Made by a program: the position numbers and the translations under genes
Notes under the pieces: model-generated
The model's input: only the letters and a program-made list of their open reading frames with translations
Database searches by the model: none
Told to the model about the DNA's origin: nothing
Source of the DNA: Clostridia bacterium
GTDB taxonomy: Bacteria > Bacillota > Clostridia > Oscillospirales > CAG-272
Assembly: GCA_017505745.1 (NCBI GenBank)
Contig: JAFVOP010000039.1
Span: 1 to 45,326, forward strand
Reading direction: 5' to 3'
DNA: 45,326 nt
Part shown: positions 8,337 through 14,911 of the stretch, one piece after another
Layout of the letters: every line of letters begins with the position of its first letter
Position numbering within the stretch: the first letter of the stretch is position 1

Positions 8337-8783
8337 ATGGATACGGAATCTCGCCCCAACGTTGGCGTTCCGAATACAGGGCAAGGAACGCTCATTGTTC
8401 ACGTTACAACCGCGCGCGGCTCAATCCCCCTGGAGGGCGCATTGGTGCACGTTCGAAACGGTTATCCCGAGAGTGTTCCCGCAAAGGGGGATGTGCTCAC
8501 CACTCGCACGACCAACCGCGACGGCAATACTCCGCGAATTCTGCTCTCCGCACCGCCGCGGCAAAATACGCTCACTCCCAACGCAGGAAACACCTATACG
8601 CCGTACAATATTGATGTTTATCTGGAGGGCTATTTTACGCAAAACTACCTACGGGTCCCCATCTTTGACGGCATTACTGCCATCCAACCCGTGGATATGA
8701 TCCCCCTTCCCGAAAACGGAACCACCGATTCCCGCACCCCCGACAGTGAGAGGTTTTTAGAATCGACCGGTCCCGATCTCTGA
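8337..8783 (+). CDS. Unknown protein with carboxypeptidase-regulatory-like (Ig-like) fold features
   Basis: The 148-residue product has no signal peptide and no membrane segment. After a short N-tail, residues about 18-95 read like a beta-sandwich of the carboxypeptidase-regulatory type: GTLIVHVTTARGSIPLEGALVHV, then a turn with TNRDGNTP, and a final strand YNIDVYLEGYF. The tail is rich in Pro, Asp and Ser. I choose the ATG at 8337 because AGGAGG at 8324-8329 is 7 nt upstream; the ATG at 8331 is too close. It is the first gene of three, followed 28 nt later by a SpoIID-like/peptidoglycan-binding protein. That context suggests spore-envelope or wall work. No enzymatic motif is seen and the fold call is by eye. 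Confidence 0.7.
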   Translation: MDTESRPNVGVPNTGQGTLIVHVTTARGSIPLEGALVHVRNGYPESVPAKGDVLTTRTTNRDGNTPRILLSAPPRQNTLTPNAGNTYTPYNIDVYLEGYFTQNYLRVPIFDGITAIQPVDMIPLPENGTTDSRTPDSERFLESTGPDL

Positions 8784-8811
8784 TTTTTTCACCCTATGAA
8801 AGGAGTTGTTT

Positions 8812-10209
8812 ATGCCGCAGCTTCCAACCGTTCCGGAAAGCATCACGGTCCATCTGGGACCGCCCGACAGTGACGCCGAAAACGTCACCCTCCCCTTTCT
8901 GGACTACGTTGCAAACGTTGCCTCCAGCGAAATCTTTCCCACCTGGCCGGAAAATGCCATTCGCGCCAATATCTACGCGCAGGTCTCTTTTGCGCTCAAT
9001 CGCGTGTTTACCGAATACTACCGCACGCGCGGCTACGATTTTGATATTACCAATTCCACCGCATTTGATCAGTATTTTGTGCAAGGACGCGATATTTTTG
9101 AAAACGTCCGTGAAATTGCAAGCGAGCTGTTTAACAATTACATTCGCCGAAGCGGAAGCGTGGAGCCCTTATTCGCGCAGTATTGCAACGGCACCACCGT
9201 AACCTGCAACGGGCTTTCGCAATGGGGTACGGTGGAGCTGGCCAACCAAGGCTATACCCCCTATGAGATCCTGACCTATTACTATGGCGACAACATCGAG
9301 TTGGTTCGGGATGCTCCCATTGCCAATATGGAAAGCGCCCCCACAGTCCCGTTACGGCTCGGCGCGGCTAACGATGACGTTCGCACCGTACAAATTCGTC
9401 TCAACCGCATCTCCTCCAACTTCCCTTCCATTCCCAAAATCGCGCAGATCGACGGCATTTTCGGCACCGATACCGAGGCAGCCGTACGAAGATTTCAGGA
9501 AGTATTTAATCTTACCCCCGACGGTGTGGTAGGAAACGCAACCTGGTATACCATTCAAAATATTTACATTGGAGTCAAGCGCCTGAACGATCTCAATTCC
9601 GAAGGTATCACCCTGGAAGAAGTGACCAAGCAGTATCCCGGAGTACTACAGGTTGGAAACTCGGGAAGCGCCGTGCTCAATCTGCAATTTTTCATTTCTT
9701 ACGTTTCCCGGTTCTACGAAACGATTCCCGATGTTGCAATCGACGGTGTATTTGGAGAAACCACACGTGCGGCAGTGGAAGCGGTACAACGCACCTTCGG
9801 ATTGCCGGTAGACGGCGTGGTGGGAGAACGCACCTGGAATGAGCTTTACCGCGCGTACATTGGCATTGTCAATACGATCCCTTTGGAATATGTGGAAGGC
9901 TACACGGTTCCCTACGGCGGCGTCCCTCTTCGCATCGGCGCCGACTCCGAATCGGTTCGCCTGCTTCAGCAATACCTCAATTATATTGCCGCCTCCTTCC
10001 CCGAAATCCCGCAGATCAATCCCACAGGATATTTTGGACCGCGCACCCAGGAGGCGGTGATCGCCTTTCAAAACCTGGCGGGGATCACTCCAACAGGTGT
10101 GGTAGCGGCAACCACGTGGACAGCAATCACTGAGTTATATGACGCTCTTTTCCGCGGAATGGAGTTGCAGAGCGGCCAATTTCCGGGCTTTGACGTTGGA
10201 AATCCTTGA
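8812..10209 (+). CDS. SpoIID-like domain fused to three peptidoglycan-binding repeats
   Basis: The 465-residue protein has no signal peptide. Residues about 10-165 look like a SpoIID/LytB domain: a VTLPFLDYVANVASSEIFP block with Glu40 at the place of the catalytic Glu of SpoIID, followed by PENAIRANIYAQVSFALNR, and later GLSQWGTVELANQGYTPYEIL before YYYG. SpoIID is a lytic transglycosylase acting on denuded glycan during engulfment. Three PG_binding_1 repeats follow at about 178-252, 275-350 and 370-445, each with an IDG.FG or TGYFG turn, then F(Q), and a VVG..TW end. The start is the ATG at 8812, 6 nt after AGGAG; a TTG at 8806 is in frame but too close. Enzymatic activity is inferred only from the Glu and the local pattern. 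Confidence 0.85.
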   Translation: MPQLPTVPESITVHLGPPDSDAENVTLPFLDYVANVASSEIFPTWPENAIRANIYAQVSFALNRVFTEYYRTRGYDFDITNSTAFDQYFVQGRDIFENVREIASELFNNYIRRSGSVEPLFAQYCNGTTVTCNGLSQWGTVELANQGYTPYEILTYYYGDNIELVRDAPIANMESAPTVPLRLGAANDDVRTVQIRLNRISSNFPSIPKIAQIDGIFGTDTEAAVRRFQEVFNLTPDGVVGNATWYTIQNIYIGVKRLNDLNSEGITLEEVTKQYPGVLQVGNSGSAVLNLQFFISYVSRFYETIPDVAIDGVFGETTRAAVEAVQRTFGLPVDGVVGERTWNELYRAYIGIVNTIPLEYVEGYTVPYGGVPLRIGADSESVRLLQQYLNYIAASFPEIPQINPTGYFGPRTQEAVIAFQNLAGITPTGVVAATTWTAITELYDALFRGMELQSGQFPGFDVGNP

Positions 10210-10225
10210 GTGAAAGGAGAATAAA

Positions 10226-10759
10226 ATGACCGAGCATCCAAATCATTCGTCGGCGGTAAGCAATCTCCAGCGCTATCTGCGACAGCTTTCTTATGAAGAA
10301 CCCTCCATTTCTCCCGTCCCCCTTGACGGGATCTTTGCATCGCAAACCGAAGAGGCGCTCAGAGAATTTCAACGGCTGCGCGGGCTTTCCCCCACGGGAA
10401 AAGCCGACCGCGAAACCTGGGAGCGGCTTTACGAGGACTATCGCGCCTCGCTGGCGAAAAGCGCGCCTCCCCAACCGATTCTGATCTTTCCTCTCTCTCC
10501 GCCCGGCTACGTGATCCTTCCCGGAAGCCGCGGTGTCACCGTTTCCGTGATCCAGCAAATGCTACGGGAGCTGCATCATCACTATCTGGATTTGCAGGAT
10601 GTAGAGGCCACAGGCACCTACGATCCACAAACACGGGATGCGATCCGCTTCTTTCAAGAAAAAAACACGCTCCCTGCAAACGGGAACGTGGACCTTTTGA
10701 CCTGGAACGCGCTTGCCGATCAGTACAACACGCTTTTTTCCCGCGCCTCTGAAGAATAA
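10226..10759 (+). CDS. Peptidoglycan-binding domain protein with two repeats
   Basis: The 177-residue protein consists of two PG_binding_1 repeats and little else. The first spans about residues 8-68 (LQRYLRQLSY, LDGIFAS, REFQRLRGLSPTG, TWERLYEDY). The second spans about 90-168 (LPGSRGVTVSVIQQML, ATGTYDPQTRDAIRFFQ, LTWNALADQYN). A Pro-rich spacer joins them. No signal peptide or catalytic domain is present. It begins 16 nt after the SpoIID-like gene behind AAAGGAG and is followed by a hairpin, so it is the last gene of the three-gene unit. A role in binding cortex or wall glycan beside the SpoIID-like protein is an inference from context. Confidence 0.85.
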   Translation: MTEHPNHSSAVSNLQRYLRQLSYEEPSISPVPLDGIFASQTEEALREFQRLRGLSPTGKADRETWERLYEDYRASLAKSAPPQPILIFPLSPPGYVILPGSRGVTVSVIQQMLRELHHHYLDLQDVEATGTYDPQTRDAIRFFQEKNTLPANGNVDLLTWNALADQYNTLFSRASEE

Positions 10760-10764
10760 ACGAA

Positions 10765-10803
10765 ACACGGCAAACAAACCGAAGCCTCGGTTGTTTGCCG
10801 TGT
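10765..10803. terminator. Strong hairpin between the convergent peptidoglycan-binding and histidine phosphatase genes
   Basis: Arms at 10765-10782 and 10787-10803 form a 17-bp stem with one bulged A and a 4-nt loop. No clear T-run follows on either strand, so it is a weak or atypical terminator, or an mRNA end stabiliser for both genes. Confidence 0.6.
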
Positions 10804-10813
10804 ATAGTATACG

Positions 10814-11458
10814 TTATACATTGGCGGGAAGTCTGGTTGCATTTTCTCCTTGATGTCCGTCATAACCGTATTGGATCAGACGCCAGCTGCCGTCGCTTTC
10901 GTATTCCGCGATCGAGACCGAAGCGTTTCCGCAAAACGGGAGCTCGTTCGTTTTGGAAAGCGGAAGCTGATGCCAACGGCATCCCAGGACGCGCGCGGGG
11001 GTACCGTGTGTAAAGATCGCCACGCATTTTCCTTCGTTTTCCTGCACGATGCGGTCCACCGCAGCGTACACGCGCGCGGCCATCTCCGCCACACTCTCGC
11101 CGCCGTCCGGATGCGCGTTTCCGATATCGCGGATCCATTTGCCATAACTTTCGGGATATTTTTCAAGCAGTTCCGCGTAAAGTCCGCCCTCCCATTCTCC
11201 CGCATAAATTTCGCGGAGCTCCTCCATGGGATAGATCGGCAATCCGTGCATTTTTGCAACGGGGATTGCCGTTTGCATGGCGCGGCAAAGATCGCTGGAA
11301 TAGATGCGGTCGATCCTCCACCCCTTCAGATAGTCCGCTGTGCACAGTGCCTGTGCGTGGCCGATCTCGGTCAGAGGAACGTCCCCGTGCCCTACAAAGC
11401 GCGTATCGCGATTGCCTTCGCTATATCCGTGTCTCACTACGATCAGAGTCGTTTTCAT
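10814..11458 (-). CDS. Histidine phosphatase family protein (phosphoglycerate mutase-like)
   Basis: The 214-residue protein is of the histidine phosphatase superfamily. The phosphate-accepting motif VVRHGYSEGN lies at the N-terminus (catalytic His in RHG). Later come LTEIGHAQA, IYSSDLCRAMQTA, an acidic block LREIYAGEWEGG, and the second catalytic His in AIFTHGTPAR. It is shorter than glycolytic GpmA (about 230-250 residues), and gpmI in this window covers that step, so a phosphatase acting on a small metabolite is more likely. The start at 11458 follows AAAGGA by 9 nt; a GTG at 11464 is the alternative. It begins 27 nt after the beta-helix gene and probably ends that operon. Confidence 0.88.
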   Translation of the reverse strand: MKTTLIVVRHGYSEGNRDTRFVGHGDVPLTEIGHAQALCTADYLKGWRIDRIYSSDLCRAMQTAIPVAKMHGLPIYPMEELREIYAGEWEGGLYAELLEKYPESYGKWIRDIGNAHPDGGESVAEMAARVYAAVDRIVQENEGKCVAIFTHGTPARVLGCRWHQLPLSKTNELPFCGNASVSIAEYESDGSWRLIQYGYDGHQGENATRLPANV

Positions 11459-11485
11459 GATCACCTATCCTTTCGGGAATTAAAA

Positions 11486-12814
11486 TCAGATGGGTTTGCA
11501 GGAAAAAGGCACTTGCGCAGCTATAACGGCAGGCGCAAATCCCGTGCTGTTCTCCACGGTCAGGTCCCCGTCCCCTCCCCAGGAACAAACTGCAACTCCG
11601 CTGACGTTTTGCGCCGTGACGCCCATCAGGGTAATCCGTTGATAATGCGCGGCACGGATCAGCTCCGTCTGCTCCTTTGCAAAGGAGATTTCACAATTTC
11701 TAAGAGTAAGCGAGATAGGATGCTCGGCACTTCCGTAGGCGTTGAGCGGGAGATTCAGCCCCGATGCCGTGACGTTTTCAAAGGAGATCTCCTCCAAGGG
11801 ACGGTTGAGCTGCCATTGCTCGTTTCCCGAAAAGTTGAAATGCAGGAAGCGATCCACGTCTCCAAACGTGCAACTTTTCATCACGATGTTCTTCGGCGCA
11901 TAGCGGACCTGCAGAGAAAAATCCGAGTAGTAGGTAAAGGCGGAGAGCGTGTTGGTCCGAATCTGCACAGAGGATTTTGTAACGCAGATTCCCTCCCTCT
12001 TCTCCTCCTCGGTCATCCGATAGCGCGCGGGATAGCGGGCAGGAGCAGTATGGTGACAATCCTCGATCGTGATGTTCTGCCCCCCCAAACGAAAGACGTT
12101 GCAGGAAGTATTGAGACGGCACCGTTTCACCGAAAGATCCAGAAGATCAAAGCCCGCCACGCAATCGTCTCCCGTGGCAAAGTCGCAATCCTCCACGGTG
12201 ATGCGGTCAGAGGCCGCCACGTGCACGCCGTCGTGGCCTGCAAGGACCGTAAGATTGCGGAACGTGAGGTCTTGGCAAAAATACGCGCAATGCGCCCAGT
12301 TCCCCGTGTGTTGGATCGTATATCCGGAAAGCTCAACATTCTTGCAATGATGCAGACTGATTCCGTGCGCGCCTCGGTAATGCTCTTCTCCGAGCGCATC
12401 AAAGGTATTTTGCCCGTCGATCACAGCTCCCCGCTCGGCAAGGATCTTGGCGTTTTCGGCGTATGCCAGACGGATGATGGCGTTTGTCCAACGGCTTCCG
12501 CACTTGTTGATAAAATCATTGGAACGGTTTGGAGACGAACGCTCCCAGAGCACGTCGGTCTTCTCTGCCTCGGGAAGCGGCTCCACGGTGTCCTCCCAAA
12601 GAATCCGGTACGCTTCGACGTCACGTGTGGCAAGCAAACGCGCGCCGGAGCATAGATAGAGCGTGACGTTGCTGCGCACACGAATGGCTTTTTCCAGGGC
12701 ATACTCACCGCTTTCCAGCACTACGGTCCCGCCGCCTGCCAGAAAACATGTGTCTATTGCGCCCTGAATCATTTGTGCCGGGCGTTCGGACCCCGAACTC
12801 AGTTGCAATTTCAT
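11486..12814 (-). CDS. GH28-like right-handed beta-helix protein
   Basis: The 442-residue protein has no signal peptide and would act in the cytoplasm. The start looks like a polygalacturonase-type helix cap: residues 12-65 contain AQMIQGAIDTC, GGGTVVLESGEY and NVTLYLCSGARL. Repeating coils follow from about 110 to 430. GHDGVHV at 193-199 and TGDDCVAG at 214-221 correspond to the GH28 active-site coil, where paired aspartates act as acid and base; the GHG and RIK motifs are not clearly present. A second coil pattern is CNVFRLGG at 238-245. The start overlaps the MFS transporter stop by 4 nt (ATGA). With the transporter it suggests breakdown of an imported uronate-type oligosaccharide. Substrate is inference. 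Confidence 0.8.
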   Translation of the reverse strand: MKLQLSSGSERPAQMIQGAIDTCFLAGGGTVVLESGEYALEKAIRVRSNVTLYLCSGARLLATRDVEAYRILWEDTVEPLPEAEKTDVLWERSSPNRSNDFINKCGSRWTNAIIRLAYAENAKILAERGAVIDGQNTFDALGEEHYRGAHGISLHHCKNVELSGYTIQHTGNWAHCAYFCQDLTFRNLTVLAGHDGVHVAASDRITVEDCDFATGDDCVAGFDLLDLSVKRCRLNTSCNVFRLGGQNITIEDCHHTAPARYPARYRMTEEEKREGICVTKSSVQIRTNTLSAFTYYSDFSLQVRYAPKNIVMKSCTFGDVDRFLHFNFSGNEQWQLNRPLEEISFENVTASGLNLPLNAYGSAEHPISLTLRNCEISFAKEQTELIRAAHYQRITLMGVTAQNVSGVAVCSWGGDGDLTVENSTGFAPAVIAAQVPFSCKPI

Positions 12815-14001
12815 TTTGTCTCTCCCTTTTTCTTTTTGTTTTGTAAAAACAATGCGATAAAATTGATCAGCGGAAAAGCAATGGCAAAGCAGAAGGCCCA
12901 GCGAAGCTCTCCGCCAAACAGATCGGCAATCGAGCCCGCGATTGAAGGCCCTGCAAGGCATCCGATATCCCCCGCCACGGCAAGCAGAGCAAACATGGAA
13001 ATGCCGCCCTGCGGAAGCCTTACGGTGGCACGGCTGATCAATCCCGGCCAGAAAATTCCCACGCTGAAGCCGCACAGCGCACATCCGAAAAAGGCAACCG
13101 CGGGAATTGCAACAAACGCAGCAAGCAAATAGGACGCCATGCAAAGCAGACATCCCAGCAGCATCAGCGGCTCCAAGGCAATCCGATTGCTGAATTTTCC
13201 ATACAAGGCTCGCGCAATCCCCATCATCACGGCAAACAGACAAGGCCCCGCAAGATCTCCCACGCTTTTGGGTACCCCCAGTGCCGATTCGGCAAAGCTG
13301 GAAGCCCACTGGCTCATCACCATTTCCGCAGCCCCCGCGCAAAACATCATTAGCAGAAAGCTCCAGAAGAGCGAATTTGAGAGTAAAGACGCCCCCTGCC
13401 CATCCTTCTTTTTATCAGCCGGCAAATAATAGACGGGAACGATGCAAAATGCAACGGTTCCCGCAAGCGGAACCAAAGCAAATAAGAATGGCAAGACGTA
13501 CCAACTGTGCTCGGATGGAAAAAGTGCGAAAAACAGACTGGCAAGCAGCACTACACCCGCTTGCCCCCAGCAGTAAAAGGAATGCAGCAGGCTCATGTTT
13601 CCGGACTTTCCTTCGGTGGGACAAGCCTCCATCAAAGGGCTGATCATCACCTCGGTAAATCCCCCGCCGATTCCAAGGCAGGCCTCGGCCAAAATCAGGC
13701 CTGCAAACGGAGGAAGCAAATGCGGAAACACCGAAAGACCGCAAAGCCCGATCACCGACATCAGGTGCGCAAACACGGCGCAAAACCGAAGATTGATCTG
13801 TTTCGAAAAAAAGGATGCTATCAGATCGATGGCAAGCTGAACCAAAAAATTCGCGGCGATAAGTACGCTGATCTCCCCCAGAGACAGCGCAAACTGCCTC
13901 TGGAAAATGAGATATAAAAGCGGCGCCAAATTGATACAGATCGCTTGCGTGACGTAGCCGTTATAGCAAGCAAGCATGGTAGAACGGTAGGTAAGTTTCA
14001 T
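12811..14001 (-). CDS. Major facilitator superfamily transporter
   Basis: The 396-residue protein has about 12 hydrophobic segments in two halves of six, typical of MFS. A Gly-rich segment EACLGIGGGFTEVMISPLMEACP around residue 110 and a GCALCGFSVGIFWPGLISRAT segment in the second half are similar in style to sugar porters of the FucP-type group. I start it at the ATG at 14001; the earlier in-frame start at 14049 lies inside the promoter. It leads an operon with the GH28-like protein (4-nt overlap) and the histidine phosphatase. Uptake of an oligosaccharide or sugar acid is likely from that partner but not proven by sequence. Confidence 0.87.
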   Translation of the reverse strand: MKLTYRSTMLACYNGYVTQAICINLAPLLYLIFQRQFALSLGEISVLIAANFLVQLAIDLIASFFSKQINLRFCAVFAHLMSVIGLCGLSVFPHLLPPFAGLILAEACLGIGGGFTEVMISPLMEACPTEGKSGNMSLLHSFYCWGQAGVVLLASLFFALFPSEHSWYVLPFLFALVPLAGTVAFCIVPVYYLPADKKKDGQGASLLSNSLFWSFLLMMFCAGAAEMVMSQWASSFAESALGVPKSVGDLAGPCLFAVMMGIARALYGKFSNRIALEPLMLLGCLLCMASYLLAAFVAIPAVAFFGCALCGFSVGIFWPGLISRATVRLPQGGISMFALLAVAGDIGCLAGPSIAGSIADLFGGELRWAFCFAIAFPLINFIALFLQNKKKKGETK

Positions 14002-14037
14002 AAAAAGGCCTTCTGAATCATAATAAAATCTTTGAAT

Positions 14038-14066
14038 ATTATAACACAAAAAGCAGAGCTTGTAAA
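14038..14066 (-). promoter_or_regulatory. SigA-type promoter of the MFS/beta-helix/phosphatase operon
   Basis: On the minus strand TTTACA (14061-14066) and TATAAT (14038-14043) are 17 bp apart. The leader is about 30 nt. Confidence 0.75.
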
Positions 14067-14094
14067 GTCGGTTTTAAAAAAAGAAACTTTTTCC

Positions 14095-14133
14095 CCAAAA
14101 AAAGCAACGCCCACCGAATTGGAAGGCGTTGCT
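14095..14133 (-). terminator. Terminator of the adhE/kinase-like operon
   Basis: On the minus strand arms 14125-14133 and 14103-14111 form a 9-bp stem, followed directly by a T-run and GGGG. It lies 8 nt after the kinase-like gene's stop codon. Confidence 0.8.
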
Positions 14134-14140
14134 CGCATTT

Positions 14141-14890
14141 TTATTCAAAATCCACGACGTTGACCCAGTTGAGCAGGAACTGTCTTTCCTCGGGATTTCC
14201 CTTCACCGATTGCGAAGCCGCAACGATGGGAAGCCATTTCTGCACGTATTGCATCGCCGTATCGCTCTTTTTGCAGAAGGCCTTCATATAGGCATCGGCC
14301 AACTCCTTCTTTCCCTTCAGGGAGAAGAGCAAATAGGTTCTTGCCGCATCGGCAGCAGCGTTTCCTTGGGTAGCATGTGCCCAGTCGATGATGTAGGGCG
14401 TGCCATCCTCGGAGATAATGATATTGGACGGGTTGAAATCGCCGTGGCAGACCTTGTTATGCTTGGGCATGCCCTCCAGGCGGGTATGAAGCTCGTAGCG
14501 CGTGGTGGCATCCAGGTCGGTCTGCGAAATTTTGCGGTTCATTTTATCCTTCAGCTTGGTAAGCAACGGAGAGCGCGTTTTGTGAACACTAAGCTGCAGC
14601 TCCACCATCAGATCCAGGTATTCGTCGGTCTTTTCCGGATGCTCATTCATCAGCTGCTCCAGCGTTTTTCCGGAAATATACTCCGAGATGATTGCCCATT
14701 TTCCGTCGATCTTCACAACCTCATAAAGCTTGGGCATGCAGAGACCGGTCTCCTCCACTCTCGCATGGTTGAGCGCCTCGTTAAGAACGTCTGCCTTGGA
14801 GTAATCCTCATCAAAGAGCTTGATGCAACGGTTACCGTCGCGATACAGGGTCTTGTGCAAGCTTTTTGCAATGACTTGATCCAATTTCAT
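14141..14890 (-). CDS. Aminoglycoside phosphotransferase-family kinase-like protein
   Basis: The 249-residue protein has the fold signature of the APH/choline-kinase family. The catalytic loop is VCHGDFNPSNI with Asp151 and Asn156, and the metal-binding loop is IIDWAHA with Asp169. The N-lobe is short, with KLFDEDYSKADVLNEALNHARVEE and WAIISEYISGKTL as hinge. I start at 14890 because GAGGA is 7 nt upstream; the ATG at 14908 overlaps that site. It starts 21 nt after adhE and ends at a terminator, so it is cotranscribed with adhE. Most chromosomal members of this family do not confer drug resistance; the substrate is unknown. Confidence 0.85.
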   Translation of the reverse strand: MKLDQVIAKSLHKTLYRDGNRCIKLFDEDYSKADVLNEALNHARVEETGLCMPKLYEVVKIDGKWAIISEYISGKTLEQLMNEHPEKTDEYLDLMVELQLSVHKTRSPLLTKLKDKMNRKISQTDLDATTRYELHTRLEGMPKHNKVCHGDFNPSNIIISEDGTPYIIDWAHATQGNAAADAARTYLLFSLKGKKELADAYMKAFCKKSDTAMQYVQKWLPIVAASQSVKGNPEERQFLLNWVNVVDFE

Positions 14891-14911
14891 GTTGCATTCC
14901 TCCTTCATCTG

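Noticed and set aside
10850..12655. A 601-residue reading on the plus strand across the phosphatase and beta-helix genes.
   Set aside because: It crosses two real minus-strand genes and shows no domain or ribosome site.
12815..13342. An N-terminal extension of the beta-helix protein.
   Set aside because: It lies in another frame of the MFS gene; the ATG at 12814 has a ribosome site and an ATGA overlap.
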